From positions 124,001 through 188,000 of the forward strand of contig NZ_BCQS01000011.1 in NCBI RefSeq assembly GCF_001552195.1: 64,000 nucleotides of DNA. Reading direction: 5' to 3'. This document shows positions 1 to 8,243 of the stretch, piece by piece; within the stretch, counting starts at the first letter, position 1, and the number at the start of each line of letters is the position of its first letter. A program made the position numbers and the translations under genes. Below the pieces are notes generated by a model. It had not been told where the DNA came from and ran no database searches. It saw only the letters and a list, made by a program, of their open reading frames with translations. This stretch comes from Actinomadura latina NBRC 106108 (GTDB lineage Bacteria > Actinomycetota > Actinomycetes > Streptosporangiales > Streptosporangiaceae).

Positions 1-431
1 GGATGCGCGCCGTCCTCGCCCCGCGCGTGGTCGGCCGGCCGTCGGTCCAGGCCAGGCTCGGACGCCGGGTCGGGATGCTGGACACCGCCTACCGCAACCG
101 GGTGCTCTCGGCCGCCGGCCGCCGGATGCCCAATCCCGAGTTGCGCGATGGCGGCCGGCTCCACCAGCGGCTCGGCGCGCTCGGCCACACCTGGGTGGCC
201 TGGGTGGCCTCGGGCGAGCCACTGCCCGATCCCGCCGATGCCCGCTGGCGCGGACTGCCCGTGCTGCCCGTTACCCGGACGTCCCTCGCCGACGGGCAGC
301 CCTGGCCGGACGACGCCGAGCGCGTGGTCCTCGTGCGCCCCGACCGGCATGTGGCGGCGGCCGGTCGGACGCCCGAAGCCGTATGGTCGGCCCTCCAGCA
401 CCACACGACCTGCGGACCACCCACCCGTTGA
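1..431 (+). CDS. FAD-dependent aromatic monooxygenase, C-terminal part (cut by window edge)
   Basis: Only the last 142 residues are visible; the reading frame runs in from the left edge, so the ATG at 3 is probably internal. The stretch fits the C-terminal thioredoxin-like domain of PheA/TfdB-type FAD monooxygenases: an RVGMLDTAYR segment followed near the end by VLVRPDRHVAA, where the family usually has LVRPDGYVAWR. These enzymes hydroxylate aromatic rings using NAD(P)H and FAD. The FAD and NADPH motifs would lie outside the window, so the substrate cannot be judged. The gene ends at 431 and the next gene reads towards it, so nothing in the window is co-transcribed with it. Confidence 0.6.
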   Translation, partial: MRAVLAPRVVGRPSVQARLGRRVGMLDTAYRNRVLSAAGRRMPNPELRDGGRLHQRLGALGHTWVAWVASGEPLPDPADARWRGLPVLPVTRTSLADGQPWPDDAERVVLVRPDRHVAAAGRTPEAVWSALQHHTTCGPPTR

Positions 432-508
432 GAACGGAAAGCCGACCTGTACCGCTGGCCGCGGTTCACCCTGCTGGTGATCGCACCGCTCGCGCGTTGA
501 GGCACCGG

Positions 509-1714
<1,206 letters not shown>

Positions 1715-1734
1715 GCGGTGCTCCCTTCTCCGGG

Positions 1735-1748
1735 TACCCCCCGGGGTA
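1735..1748. promoter_or_regulatory. CsoR/CstR-type operator, promoter-proximal copy
   Basis: The inverted repeat TACCCC-CC-GGGGTA lies 21 bases before the sqr start. Its C-run/G-run layout with TA ends is the pattern bound by CsoR-family copper or persulfide (CstR) repressors. CstR is known elsewhere to control sulfide-oxidation genes including sqr. No csoR-family gene is visible in the window, so the repressor would act in trans. Confidence 0.55.
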
Positions 1749-1783
1749 TTCACACAGTAGGTGACGGGGAGAGCGGTCGACAA

Positions 1784-1799
1784 ATACCCCCTGCGGTAT
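1784..1799. promoter_or_regulatory. CsoR/CstR-type operator, distal copy
   Basis: ATACC-CCCTGC-GGTAT, a second inverted repeat centred 50 bases from the first. Two sites at this spacing bracket the likely sqr promoter between sqr and blaI. The arms agree with the CsoR/CstR pattern; the centre is less symmetric than in the first copy. Confidence 0.5.
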
Positions 1800-1922
1800 A
1801 TCCGCGGGATGCCAGGCCCGCAGGAGGCGAACGTCTCGTCCGGAGCGGCCCCGTCGCTTCTCGCGGAACCGCCCTCGCCCGCGCTGCGCATCGCGGGATG
1901 GACGGCAAGAGCGGGCACCATC

Positions 1923-1938
1923 TACTATCGGCGTAGTA
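1923..1938. promoter_or_regulatory. BlaI-type operator before blaI
   Basis: TACTATCGGCGTAGTA, a TACTA/TAGTA dyad 23 bases before the blaI start, resembles the TACTAnnnnnnTAGTA boxes bound by BlaI/MecI dimers and implies autoregulation. A perfect version occurs at 3331-3350. Confidence 0.65.
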
Positions 1939-1961
1939 ATCGGACGTGCGAGGTGGGGACG

Positions 1962-2363
1962 GTGAACGCGGACGAGAGGGCCCGCCGGCCCGCCGGGATG
2001 CTGGAGGACGCGGTGCTGGCCGCCCTCTGGGAAGGCGCGCGGCCGATGAGTCCCGCCGAGGTCCAGGCCGTCGTCGACGGCTCGCCCGCTTACACGACCG
2101 TGATGACCACGCTGGCGCGGCTGGCCCGCAAGGGGCTCGCGTCGCGCGTACGGGAGGGGCGCGGATATCTGTACGCCGCGAACGTCGACGAGGCCGGTCA
2201 CACCGCCGCCGCCATGAACGAGTTGTTGTGCCGCCGCAATGATCGCGCCGCGGTGCTCGCCCGGTTCGTGTCCGAACTCGCCCCCGCCGATGAGGCGTTG
2301 CTGCACGGCCTGCTTCGCGACACCGGAGGCGGCGACGGCGAGGGGGGTCCAGGCCGCCGCTGA
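1962..2363 (+). CDS. blaI: BlaI/MecI/CopY family transcriptional regulator
   Basis: A 133-residue winged-helix repressor. The N-terminal half is the BlaI DNA-binding domain: LEDAVLAALWEGARPMSPAEVQAVVD, then AYTTVMTTLARLARKGL (recognition helix) and a wing ending GRGYLYA. The C-terminal half is the dimerisation helix region ending LLRDTGG. The GTG at 1962 is preferred because AGGTGGGGAC precedes it and the BlaI homology begins right there. Family members repress beta-lactamase or copper genes and are released by proteolysis through a BlaR1 sensor. No blaR is next to it. A BlaI-type box precedes it, and a perfect 20-bp version sits 1.4 kb downstream, suggesting a small local regulon. The phosphatase gene follows after 15 bases and may be co-transcribed. 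Confidence 0.88.
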   Translation: MNADERARRPAGMLEDAVLAALWEGARPMSPAEVQAVVDGSPAYTTVMTTLARLARKGLASRVREGRGYLYAANVDEAGHTAAAMNELLCRRNDRAAVLARFVSELAPADEALLHGLLRDTGGGDGEGGPGRR

Positions 2364-2378
2364 GATCGCCGAGCCTGA

Positions 2379-3293
2379 GTGGGTATCGCACTGGCAGATG
2401 CCCGCCGATTGGAGTTCCGGTTGGGAACGTTCGCGCGTGCCTGGGCAGCCCTGCTGCTGGCAGGGTGCCTGGCCGTCGGCTGTGGAGGCGGGACCACGCA
2501 CCACGTCCGCCCGCATCCAACGACCGGATCGGTGCCCCGGTTCAGGCACGTCGTGGTGGTCGTCCTGGAGAACAAGGCGGTGGAGCAGGTGATCGGTGCC
2601 AAGCGGGCGCCCTACCTGACCTCGCTCGCGCGGTCCGGTGCCCTGTTCGTGAACTCCTATGCCATCCGGCATCCGAGTCAGCCGAACTACCTGGCGCTCT
2701 TCTCCGGGTCGACGCAGGGCCTGACCGACGACTCCTGCCCGCACTCCTTCACCTCGGCGAACCTCGCCGGTGAACTGCGCGCCGCCGGACACACCTTCGT
2801 CGGCTTCTCCGAAGGTCTTCCGCACGTCGGTTCAGGCGTCTGCAAGAGTGGCGACTACGCCCGCAAGCACGTTCCCTGGGCGGACTTCCCAAGCTTGCCC
2901 GCTTCGGTGAACCGGCCTTTCACCGACTTCCCGCGGAACTACGCCACGCTGCCCGCGGTGGCGTTCGTCATCCCGGACCTGTGCCATGACATGCACGACT
3001 GTTCCGTGGCGACGGGAGACTCCTGGCTGCGGGCGAGTCTCGGCGGCTACGCGCAGTGGGCGAGGACGCACGACAGCCTGCTCATCGTCACCTTCGACGA
3101 GAACGACGGCTCATCCGGCAACAAGATCGCCACCCTGTTCGCCGGGGCGTTCGTGAAGCCCGGCCGTTATCCGGAGGAGATCGACCACTACGGCGTCCTG
3201 AGGACGATCGAGGACGCCTTCCGGCTTCCCCATGCGGGGGCGAGTGCGTCCCGCGGCCCCGTCACCGATGTCTGGACGCCCGCCCACCGCTAG
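2379..3293 (+). CDS. Secreted lipoprotein acid phosphatase/phosphoesterase
   Basis: A 304-residue phosphoesterase-family protein resembling bacterial secreted acid phosphatases such as SapM. After a lipoprotein signal (hydrophobic run ending LAGCLAVGCGG, two possible lipobox cysteines) comes HVVVVVLENKAVEQVIG, then SQPNYLALFSG with the nucleophile region, and HDMHDCSV and IVTFDENDG further on, matching the metal-binding blocks of this alkaline-phosphatase-like fold. It should hydrolyse phosphomonoesters outside the membrane. GTG 2379 gives the longest form but has a poor ribosome site. TTG 2421, with GGAG 6 bases upstream, would give a more usual short signal-peptide n-region and is a real alternative. 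It lies 15 bases after blaI and is probably in the same transcript. Confidence 0.72.
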   Translation: MGIALADARRLEFRLGTFARAWAALLLAGCLAVGCGGGTTHHVRPHPTTGSVPRFRHVVVVVLENKAVEQVIGAKRAPYLTSLARSGALFVNSYAIRHPSQPNYLALFSGSTQGLTDDSCPHSFTSANLAGELRAAGHTFVGFSEGLPHVGSGVCKSGDYARKHVPWADFPSLPASVNRPFTDFPRNYATLPAVAFVIPDLCHDMHDCSVATGDSWLRASLGGYAQWARTHDSLLIVTFDENDGSSGNKIATLFAGAFVKPGRYPEEIDHYGVLRTIEDAFRLPHAGASASRGPVTDVWTPAHR

Positions 3294-3330
3294 CCACGGC
3301 CCGCGCTCATGTTCCGCTGACCCGCCAGCT

Positions 3331-3350
3331 TCTACTATCGCGATAGTAGA
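3331..3350. promoter_or_regulatory. Perfect 20-bp BlaI-type palindrome
   Basis: TCTACTATCGCGATAGTAGA is a perfect 20-bp palindrome that contains the TACTA...TAGTA signature also found before blaI. It ends 13 bases before the ATG of the glycosyltransferase remnant, over the likely promoter. It is stronger and more symmetric than the blaI-proximal copy, so this site is probably a principal BlaI target even though the gene behind it is now broken. Confidence 0.7.
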
Positions 3351-3363
3351 TCATTGGACGCGG

Positions 3364-3894
3364 ATGAGGCGGTGGAACCGTTTGCCCTCGGAACCCGACA
3401 TGACCGTCATCGTGATCGCCTACAACGACGCGCGGCGGCTCGCCCGCGCCGTCCGCTCGGCGCTGGAGCAGTCGCTCGCCCGGGTGGAGGTCGTCATCGT
3501 CGACGATGCGAGCATCGACGCGACCCCGAAGGCGGCCGCCCGGCTGGAGGCCGCCAATCCGGACCGGGTGCGGTCGATCCGGCTCCCCGTCAACTCCGGC
3601 GGGTGCGGCGACCCGCGCGACGCCGGTCTCCAGCTCGCGCGCGGCCGCTACGTGATGTTCCTCAGATCGGCCACCGATCCCGGAGGGCGTCGATGCCGGA
3701 CGGTGACGTCGGCCGCATGTCGCAGCAGCCGCTCGTCGTTCGCGCTGAGGTCGGAGACGAAGCGTGCCGGCACTCCCGGACGGTTTGTACGCCCTTGGCG
3801 TGCAGCGGGACAGGAACGTGATGACGGTCCCCACCACCGGACTGCTCGCCCTGCTCGGCCTCAACGACACCGCCGGAAAGCTCACATCAGATAG
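3364..3894 (+). pseudogene. Family 2 glycosyltransferase, truncated remnant
   Basis: The first ~90 codons read as a GT2 nucleotide-sugar-binding domain: MTVIVIAYNDARRLARAV (from ATG 3400), VEVVIVDDASIDATP, and GGCGDPRDAGLQLARGRYVMFL. In intact family members the next residues are the metal-binding LDSDD. Here the sequence turns into LRSATDPGG and loses all similarity, although the frame stays open to 3894. The acceptor half and the DXD motif are therefore missing, and the protein should not be active. ATG 3364 or 3400 could start it. The end of another unidentified ORF (frame of 3779-3901, ending KLTSDSE) lies in the tail, so the break looks like a recombination scar at the edge of the mobile region. 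A BlaI-type operator still precedes it. Confidence 0.6.
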
Positions 3895-4120
3895 CGAGTA
3901 GGACACGTGCCTGCCGGAACGACCTACAAATCGTGCGGCTGCCCCACCCCCGAGGGGCGGTTGCCGCGCACCAAAGGCCGACGGCCTTGCGGCGTTCGGC
4001 CAGCCGGTGGCCGTCGATGTAGGCCTGATTGCGCTTGCGGGCCTCGGCGACGGCCTCCTCGCCGCCCGCCGCTGCGACGACGCCGGCGCGGACCTCGCTC
4101 CACTTGGGGAAATCAGTCAT
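3887..4120 (-). pseudogene. XRE-family antitoxin/regulator, 3'-truncated
   Basis: The 49 residues from ATG 4120 to about 3974 match the N-terminus of a common actinobacterial XRE regulator that partners RelE/HigB-type toxins: MTDFPKWSEVRAG, then GGEEAVAEARKRNQAYIDG and HRLAERRKAVGL. Intact homologues continue into the helix-turn-helix (TQAEVAERMGV). Here the next residues are WCAATAPRGWGS, so the DNA-binding domain is lost. No toxin gene is recognisable upstream. It is a remnant, cut where the integrase scrap begins. Confidence 0.55.
3907..3972 (+). pseudogene. Tyrosine recombinase N-terminal scrap
   Basis: From GTG 3907 (AGGA just upstream) about 18 codons read PAGTTYKSCGCPTPEGR. Many actinobacterial element integrases begin with a K-x-CGC-x-x-P-x-G-R motif of this kind. 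After that the similarity ends abruptly and the opposite strand becomes a truncated XRE gene at 3974, so there is a clean junction between 3961 and 3973. A similarly organised integrase lacking exactly this N-terminus begins near 5972. The two pieces may once have been one gene, but this is inference from a short motif. Confidence 0.35.
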
Positions 4121-4201
4121 CGCTGCTCCCGCTCGCACCGAGTGTTCTCTCAAGCGCTCCTCGCACTGGTTTCGGCCGGGTACCCACCGCACGGCCCTAC
4201 T

Positions 4202-4615
4202 TCACACCTGGGGTGGTGGGTAACGGTGGATCTCCGCTCGGTGACCTGCGGACCCGGCGAACTTGGCGTCGTCGGTGAGCAGAGGCACCCCGAGCAGTTC
4301 GGCGAGGGCCACGTACATGCCGTCGTAGGCGGTGAGGTTGTTGCGTAGCTCCAGTACACGCCGCTGCAGGGGCAGCATGGGGTGGCGGACGATCTTGAGT
4401 TGGGCGTAACGCTCGAGCATGATCTGGGCCCGTGCTTCGGAGATGCGTACCTCCGGCTTGCTGGTGATCGCATGCCCGCGCACGACTGAGGCGATCTCTA
4501 CGTCGATCAACGCTGGGGCGTGCAGCTTGCGGGCGAGCCGTTGCCGAAGGAGATCGTCGCCTTTGACGTTGGCCAGCAGGCGGAAGACGATCGAGGCGTC
4601 GACGACCAGACTCAC
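4202..4615 (-). CDS. vapC: VapC-type PIN-domain ribonuclease toxin
   Basis: A 137-residue PIN-domain toxin, a Mg2+-dependent RNase. The acidic residues expected at the active site are present: D6 in MSLVVDASIV, E40 in LIDVEIASVV, D98 in LTAYDGMYVALAE and D115/D116 in PLLTDDAKFA. The length is normal. GTG 4615 overlaps the stop of vapB by four bases (GTGA), so it is translationally coupled to its antitoxin. Family members cleave tRNA or rRNA when the antitoxin is lost. The pair sits among mobile-element debris and looks intact, which suits an addiction module that outlived its element. Confidence 0.88.
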   Translation of the reverse strand: MSLVVDASIVFRLLANVKGDDLLRQRLARKLHAPALIDVEIASVVRGHAITSKPEVRISEARAQIMLERYAQLKIVRHPMLPLQRRVLELRNNLTAYDGMYVALAELLGVPLLTDDAKFAGSAGHRAEIHRYPPPQV

Positions 4616-4836
4616 CGGCGTCCCTCGCGCATGGTCGCGCGGACGAAGTCGGGGTCGTAGGGCACCGGCTCATCAGTGGCGATCTTGGCCATCACCTCGT
4701 CCAGCGTGGGGGTGGCGGCCTCCTCGTTCAGGAGATCTCGCACATAGGCCGTCAGCGACTTGCCCTCGTGCTCGGCTCGGGCCTTCAGTGTCTGCTCGGT
4801 CTCTTCGGGGACGTCCCGGATCTGTATGACTCCCAT
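4612..4836 (-). CDS. vapB: VapB/FitA-type ribbon-helix-helix antitoxin
   Basis: A 74-residue antitoxin. The first 45 residues are a ribbon-helix-helix domain of the FitA type (IQIRDVPEETEQTLKARAEHEGKSLTAYVRDLL). The C-terminal tail (DEVMAKIATDEPVPYDPDFVRATMREGRR) is the kind of segment that occupies the PIN-domain groove, with arginines reaching the active site. It starts at ATG 4836 and overlaps vapC by four bases. The VapBC complex should repress its own promoter through the palindrome at 4849-4865. Confidence 0.87.
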   Translation of the reverse strand: MGVIQIRDVPEETEQTLKARAEHEGKSLTAYVRDLLNEEAATPTLDEVMAKIATDEPVPYDPDFVRATMREGRR

Positions 4837-4848
4837 GCAGGCATTTTA

Positions 4849-4865
4849 GCATGCAAGGTGCATGC
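4849..4865. promoter_or_regulatory. vapBC autoregulatory palindrome
   Basis: GCATGCA-AGG-TGCATGC, 7-bp perfect arms 12 bases upstream of the vapB start. A third GCAT-type half site lies between it and the ATG. The position and symmetry are as expected for a ribbon-helix-helix operator. Confidence 0.6.
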
Positions 4866-4866
4866 A

Positions 4867-5141
4867 GACCGGAGTGTGCGGCCAGTAGTGCCGGGTTCGC
4901 CCGTCGGCACCGGTTGGATAACCCTGCGCTGGTAACTGGCACGACGGTCGCCAACCGTCAGCGAATGCGCGGCGCGGAAGGCATCGTTCGCCCGTGTTGC
5001 CGTCACCGCTGCCGTCAGAACCGGGCGCCGAGCGCTACGGCAATGCCAGGCACGGAAGAAACCGCAGGTCGAAGACATGCCCTGAACTCGTGAATCCGCT
5101 CGAAGCCCAGTGTCAAAGGCCCTTTCAAGGGGGGAGCGACG
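4867..5141. other. Gene-free stretch between vapBC and the intron
   Basis: No ORF with recognisable similarity and no tRNA-like fold was seen. It separates the vapBC operator from the intron-like sequence and probably represents exon or flanking element DNA. Confidence 0.4.
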
Positions 5142-5971
5142 GTGCGGTCCGTAGCATGAAGCGAAGCCTGCGGCGTCGTTACTCAGCCCGCCCGATGGGG
5201 TGGGACGAGGGAGTGCCGAGCCTCTCGAAATCGGGGCGAAGGCCATGGACGCGGTGTAGATCCTGGAAGCGCAGCCGCCAAGGACTCCCCGGCGTATGGG
5301 GCGCGGAACGCATCGATAGTGGCGGCGGGAACTGGGGAGGCCCTCCCCGGCCCGGCAACCTGCGGACAGATGTTGCCGGAGCATCGCGCTCTATAGCCGG
5401 TGAACCCGGGAAGTGGGCGGCGAGCCGGGTGGGCGTCGGAGGCGGCCGTAGTACCGCTTGAGCCGGCCGGACAACACAACCCGCGCTGTTCGACAAGGTC
5501 TTCCGCAGAGACGTTCTGCAGCGCGCGTGGGTTCAGGTGCGCAACAACAATGGCGCACCGGGCATCGACAAGACCACCCTGGCCCAGGTCGAGGAGTACG
5601 GCGTTGACCGGCTCCTGGAGGAGTTGGCCGATCGACTGCGGGAGCAGCGGTATCGGCCGCTGCCGACACGGCGGGTCCTGATCCCCAAACCAGGGTTGAA
5701 AGACCAGTACAGGCCGTTGTCGATTACCGCTGTCGGTGACCGCGTCGTGCAGACCGCCGTGAAGATCGTGCTCGAGCCGGTCTTCGAGGCGGACTTCGCG
5801 TCGTGCAGTTACGGGTTTCGTCCGAAACGCTCGGCGCATGACGCCCTGCAGGTGCTCATCGATGAGCAGCAGCGGGGACGAAGGTGGGTGGTCGAGACCG
5901 ACATCGCCGATTGTTTCTCGGCGATCGGTCACCAGGAGTTGATGCAGGCGATCGAGGAACGGATCTGCGAC
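5142..5971 (+). mobile_element. Group II intron, 5' portion only
   Basis: GTGCG at 5142 matches the 5' consensus of bacterial group II introns. The following ~330 untranslated bases have the look of intron domain I, including the stretch around 5399-5455 (GGTGAACCCGGGAAGTGGGC, then a GTCGGAGG run and CCGTAGTACC) that commonly precedes intron reverse transcriptases. The reverse-transcriptase ORF then begins and runs to about 5971, where it changes abruptly into an integrase. Domains V and VI, needed for splicing, are not recognisable after that point. The intron should therefore be immobile and unable to splice. The exact 5' end is inferred from the GTGCG motif only. Confidence 0.5.
5480..5971 (+). 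pseudogene. Group II intron reverse transcriptase (LtrA-like), 3'-truncated
   Basis: The frame opens after a stop at 5459-5461 and reads LFDKVFRRDVLQRAWVQVRN, NNGAPGIDKTT, then RVLIPKPGLKDQYRPLSI, DRVVQTAVKIVLEPVFE, CSYGFRPKRSAHDAL and WVVETDIADCFSAI. These are the RT0-RT3 blocks of intron-encoded reverse transcriptases; the first catalytic aspartate is in VVETDIADCF. The YADD block, thumb/maturase and endonuclease domains are absent because the frame continues directly into an integrase after ERICD. GTG 5537 is the first plausible start, but the homology begins about 17 codons earlier, so the true start may be lost. It is non-functional as a reverse transcriptase. Confidence 0.7.
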
Positions 5972-7216
5972 CTGGAGGTCGCCATCACGGTCGGGCAGTG
6001 GCTGCAGACCTGGCTCGCCGGACGTAAAGGCCTGCGTAACGGCACACTGCGCAGCTACCGCACCCACATCACCACCCACCTGAACCCGGTCGTCGGCCAC
6101 ATCCGCTTGGACCGGCTCCGCGTCTCCGACGTCCAAGCGGTGTTCGACGCCATCGACGAACGCAACGAGGCGATCACCCGCGCCCGCGAGTCCGGCGACC
6201 ACGAAGCACGGGCACAGGTGAAGGGGGCCCGGGTGGTCGGCCCCGCGACCATGCACCGCATCCGCGCCACCCTGCGCGCCGCCCTCAACCAGGCCATCCG
6301 GGAACGGCGCATCGACCTCAACGTCGCCTCCCTGATCGAACTGCCCTCCGGCCGCCGCCCCAAGGCGCTGGTGTGGACACCCGAACGCGTCCGCGAATGG
6401 AGTCGGGGCCGGGAGACATTCATCGAGGTCAAGAGCCGCGTCCGCTCGGCCGGGCCAGGCGAGAAGGTGCGCAGCGGGCGTGTCAAACCGATGGACGCCT
6501 ACGTCAGCACACCACGGCCCTCACCGGTCATGGTCTGGACACCCGAACAGACCGGCACGTTCCTCGACCGTGCCGCCCTGCACCGGCTGCATGCGCTCTA
6601 TCACCTGATCGCCTTCCGCGGGCTGCGGCGCGGCGAAGCGTGCGGGCTGCGATGGGCGGATGTCGACCTGGACGAAGGCACCATCCGGGTCCGATGGCAG
6701 ATCACCCAGAACGGCGGCCGCACTGAACAAGGCCGCCCCAAATCCGAAGCCGGAGAACGACAGGTCACCCTCGACCAGCACACGGTCAAGCAGTAGACCG
6801 CCCACCGCGCCCGCCAGAACCAAGAACGCCTGGCCGCAGGCGACACCTGGAACGACACCGGATTCGTCTTCACCCAACCCGACGGCAGCCCGCTGGCGCC
6901 CATGGCCGTCTCCGAACAATTCCTGCTGCTGGCCATGGAGACCGAGCTACCACCCGTCCGGCTGCACGACCTGCGGCACGGCGCCGCCACCATCCTGCTG
7001 CGCGCCGGACACGACCTGAAAGTCGTACAAGAGCCCCTGGGGCTGTCGTCGATCACCATCGCCTCCGACACCTACACCAGCGTCCTGCCCGACCTGGCCC
7101 GCCAATCCGCCGAAGACGCCGCCGCCGTCATCCTCAACGCCCGCACCGGTCCCGAGCCGGACGAAACGACAGCAGCGGGCCGCGTCGTCCACCTGGTGGA
7201 AACGTCGAACCGATGA
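5972..7216 (+). pseudogene. Tyrosine site-specific integrase, fused to RT and split by an amber codon
   Basis: Starting at LEVAITVGQW the frame is a typical actinobacterial element integrase: SAM-like core-binding domain (LRSYRTHITTHLNPVVGHIRLDRL), then the catalytic domain (LIAFRGLRRGEACGLRWADVDL with the first arginine, LHDLRHGAATILLRAGHDLK with the H-x-x-R-type box, and DTYTSVLPDLAR with the tyrosine). Three defects are visible: it lacks its own N-terminus and start; an in-frame TAG at 6794-6796 separates HTVKQ from TAHRARQNQERL; and the usual LGHSS reads LGLSS, losing a catalytic histidine. Reading resumes in the same frame to 7216. It is a dead integrase whose element attached next to the att copy at 7463. 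Confidence 0.8.
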
Positions 7217-7462
7217 CCGGCAGAAGCTGACCGGCACCTGTCGCAGGGCAGGCGGCCGGCCAGAGCCCCAAAGTCCCGCACAGCCGCGGCTTTTCGCAGA
7301 CGCGCCGACGCACTGGCCAAGGACGCTCGACACCGGTGATCAGCCAGGTTGGGGAGGGCTCAGCGACAGGGGCGCGACAGCCGAGCAAACATCGAGCAAA
7401 CATGGGGACATACCGGGCAGAATTCTGGATCTTGGCAGTGGTAAGACTGCAGGTCAGACGGG
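7217..7462. other. Spacer between dead integrase and att copy
   Basis: No supported gene. This is the short gap normally found between an integrase stop and its attachment site. Confidence 0.4.
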
Positions 7463-7511
7463 GGCGCGCCCGGCAGGATTCGAATTCGCGACCGTCGGAT
7501 TAGAAGTCCGA
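7463..7511 (-). repeat. Duplicated tRNA-Arg 3' segment (att copy, left)
   Basis: 49 bases matching 9996-10044, the 3' half of tRNA-Arg(TCT) with its encoded CCA side, at 47 of 49 positions (the differences are TT for CC in the T-loop region). The D-arm half is absent and the sequence diverges immediately after the anticodon stem. This is the signature of a site-specific integration into the tRNA gene, and it marks the left end of a ~2.5-kb element. Confidence 0.82.
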
Positions 7512-7689
7512 GGATCTCCGGAGGCTCCGCACCCTAGCTCACCTGCGCGGACTCTCCTGCGATCTCTCCTGCGATGTCGCCGGGCAAGCAAGATCATTCC
7601 GTACATGCTCCGGATCTTGCTCGTGAGGCTGGGGCCTGCCCTGTCGGGAGTCTCCACGCCCGACAGGCGCCACAGGTAGATTGGACGTC

Positions 7690-7989
7690 ATGACCGCTCA
7701 GCCCGAGGAACCGACCGCGCCGCGCGATCCCGGCGAGGATCCGGCCGCGATCTTCGACGCGCTCCCGCCGGCGCATCGTGACCAGTTCCGGGCCGAGTAT
7801 GACGAGGCGCTCGACGCGGCTCACGACCTGGCGCGGTTCAAGCAGGTCCAAGCCCTGCTGCGCCGGTGGCGCCTGCGGGCCATCGCCTACGACCGTCCCG
7901 GCTACGAAGAGGCGGTGCAGGACGCCCTACAGGGCAGGGAAGACAGCTTCGTCCGCTACACCCCTCCGGGTTGGGAAGGCCGGGTGTGA
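7690..7989 (+). CDS. DUF6247 family protein, putative antitoxin-like partner
   Basis: A 99-residue acidic protein. The body FDALPPAHRDQFRAEYDEALDAAHDLARFKQVQALLRRWRLRAIAYDRPGYEEAV resembles the DUF6247 family, mostly helical and of unknown function. It begins at ATG 7690 (a TTG three codons upstream is possible) and its stop overlaps the next start by four bases (GTGA). In other actinomycetes DUF6247 genes are often followed by a small RelE/ParE-like gene, as here, so it could be an antitoxin. That role is inference. Confidence 0.65.
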   Translation: MTAQPEEPTAPRDPGEDPAAIFDALPPAHRDQFRAEYDEALDAAHDLARFKQVQALLRRWRLRAIAYDRPGYEEAVQDALQGREDSFVRYTPPGWEGRV

Positions 7990-8243
7990 CGTACCGCTGG
8001 GACGGCTTCCACGGACGCGCGCTGTACGAGCTGAACGGGCTCCCCAACGAAGTCCGCGACGGCCCACTACTTGAGCGCCTCCTCGATCTCCTGGAAACGC
8101 CGTGGGACGCGGTGCCAGAACGGCCAGGCCAAACAGCCATCCGACACGCCTTCTTCGGCGCGAACGGAGAGGGCATGCTCACGCTGCTAGTCGACGACGA
8201 GGCCGAGACGCTGCGCATCATCGACATCCTGTGGCTGGGGTAG
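7986..8243 (+). CDS. Small RelE/ParE-like protein, putative toxin
   Basis: An 85-residue protein starting at GTG 7986, overlapping the upstream gene by four bases. The layout (TYRWDGFHGRALYELNGLP, then a helical LLERLLDLLETPWDAV, then beta strands ending MLTLLVDDEAETLRIIDILWLG) resembles the RelE/ParE toxin fold, in which an ADEHRTLRIVDIVWLG-like strand ends the sheet. Size, order and coupling fit a type II toxin-antitoxin pair inside a mobile element. No catalytic residue can be confirmed by eye, so the toxin role is a hypothesis. Confidence 0.6.
   Translation: MTYRWDGFHGRALYELNGLPNEVRDGPLLERLLDLLETPWDAVPERPGQTAIRHAFFGANGEGMLTLLVDDEAETLRIIDILWLG

Noticed and set aside
3779..3901. Short frame ending GLNDTAGKLTSDSE after the glycosyltransferase remnant
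   Set aside because: It looks like the tail of some gene but has no start and no family I could name, so it is mentioned only within the remnant.
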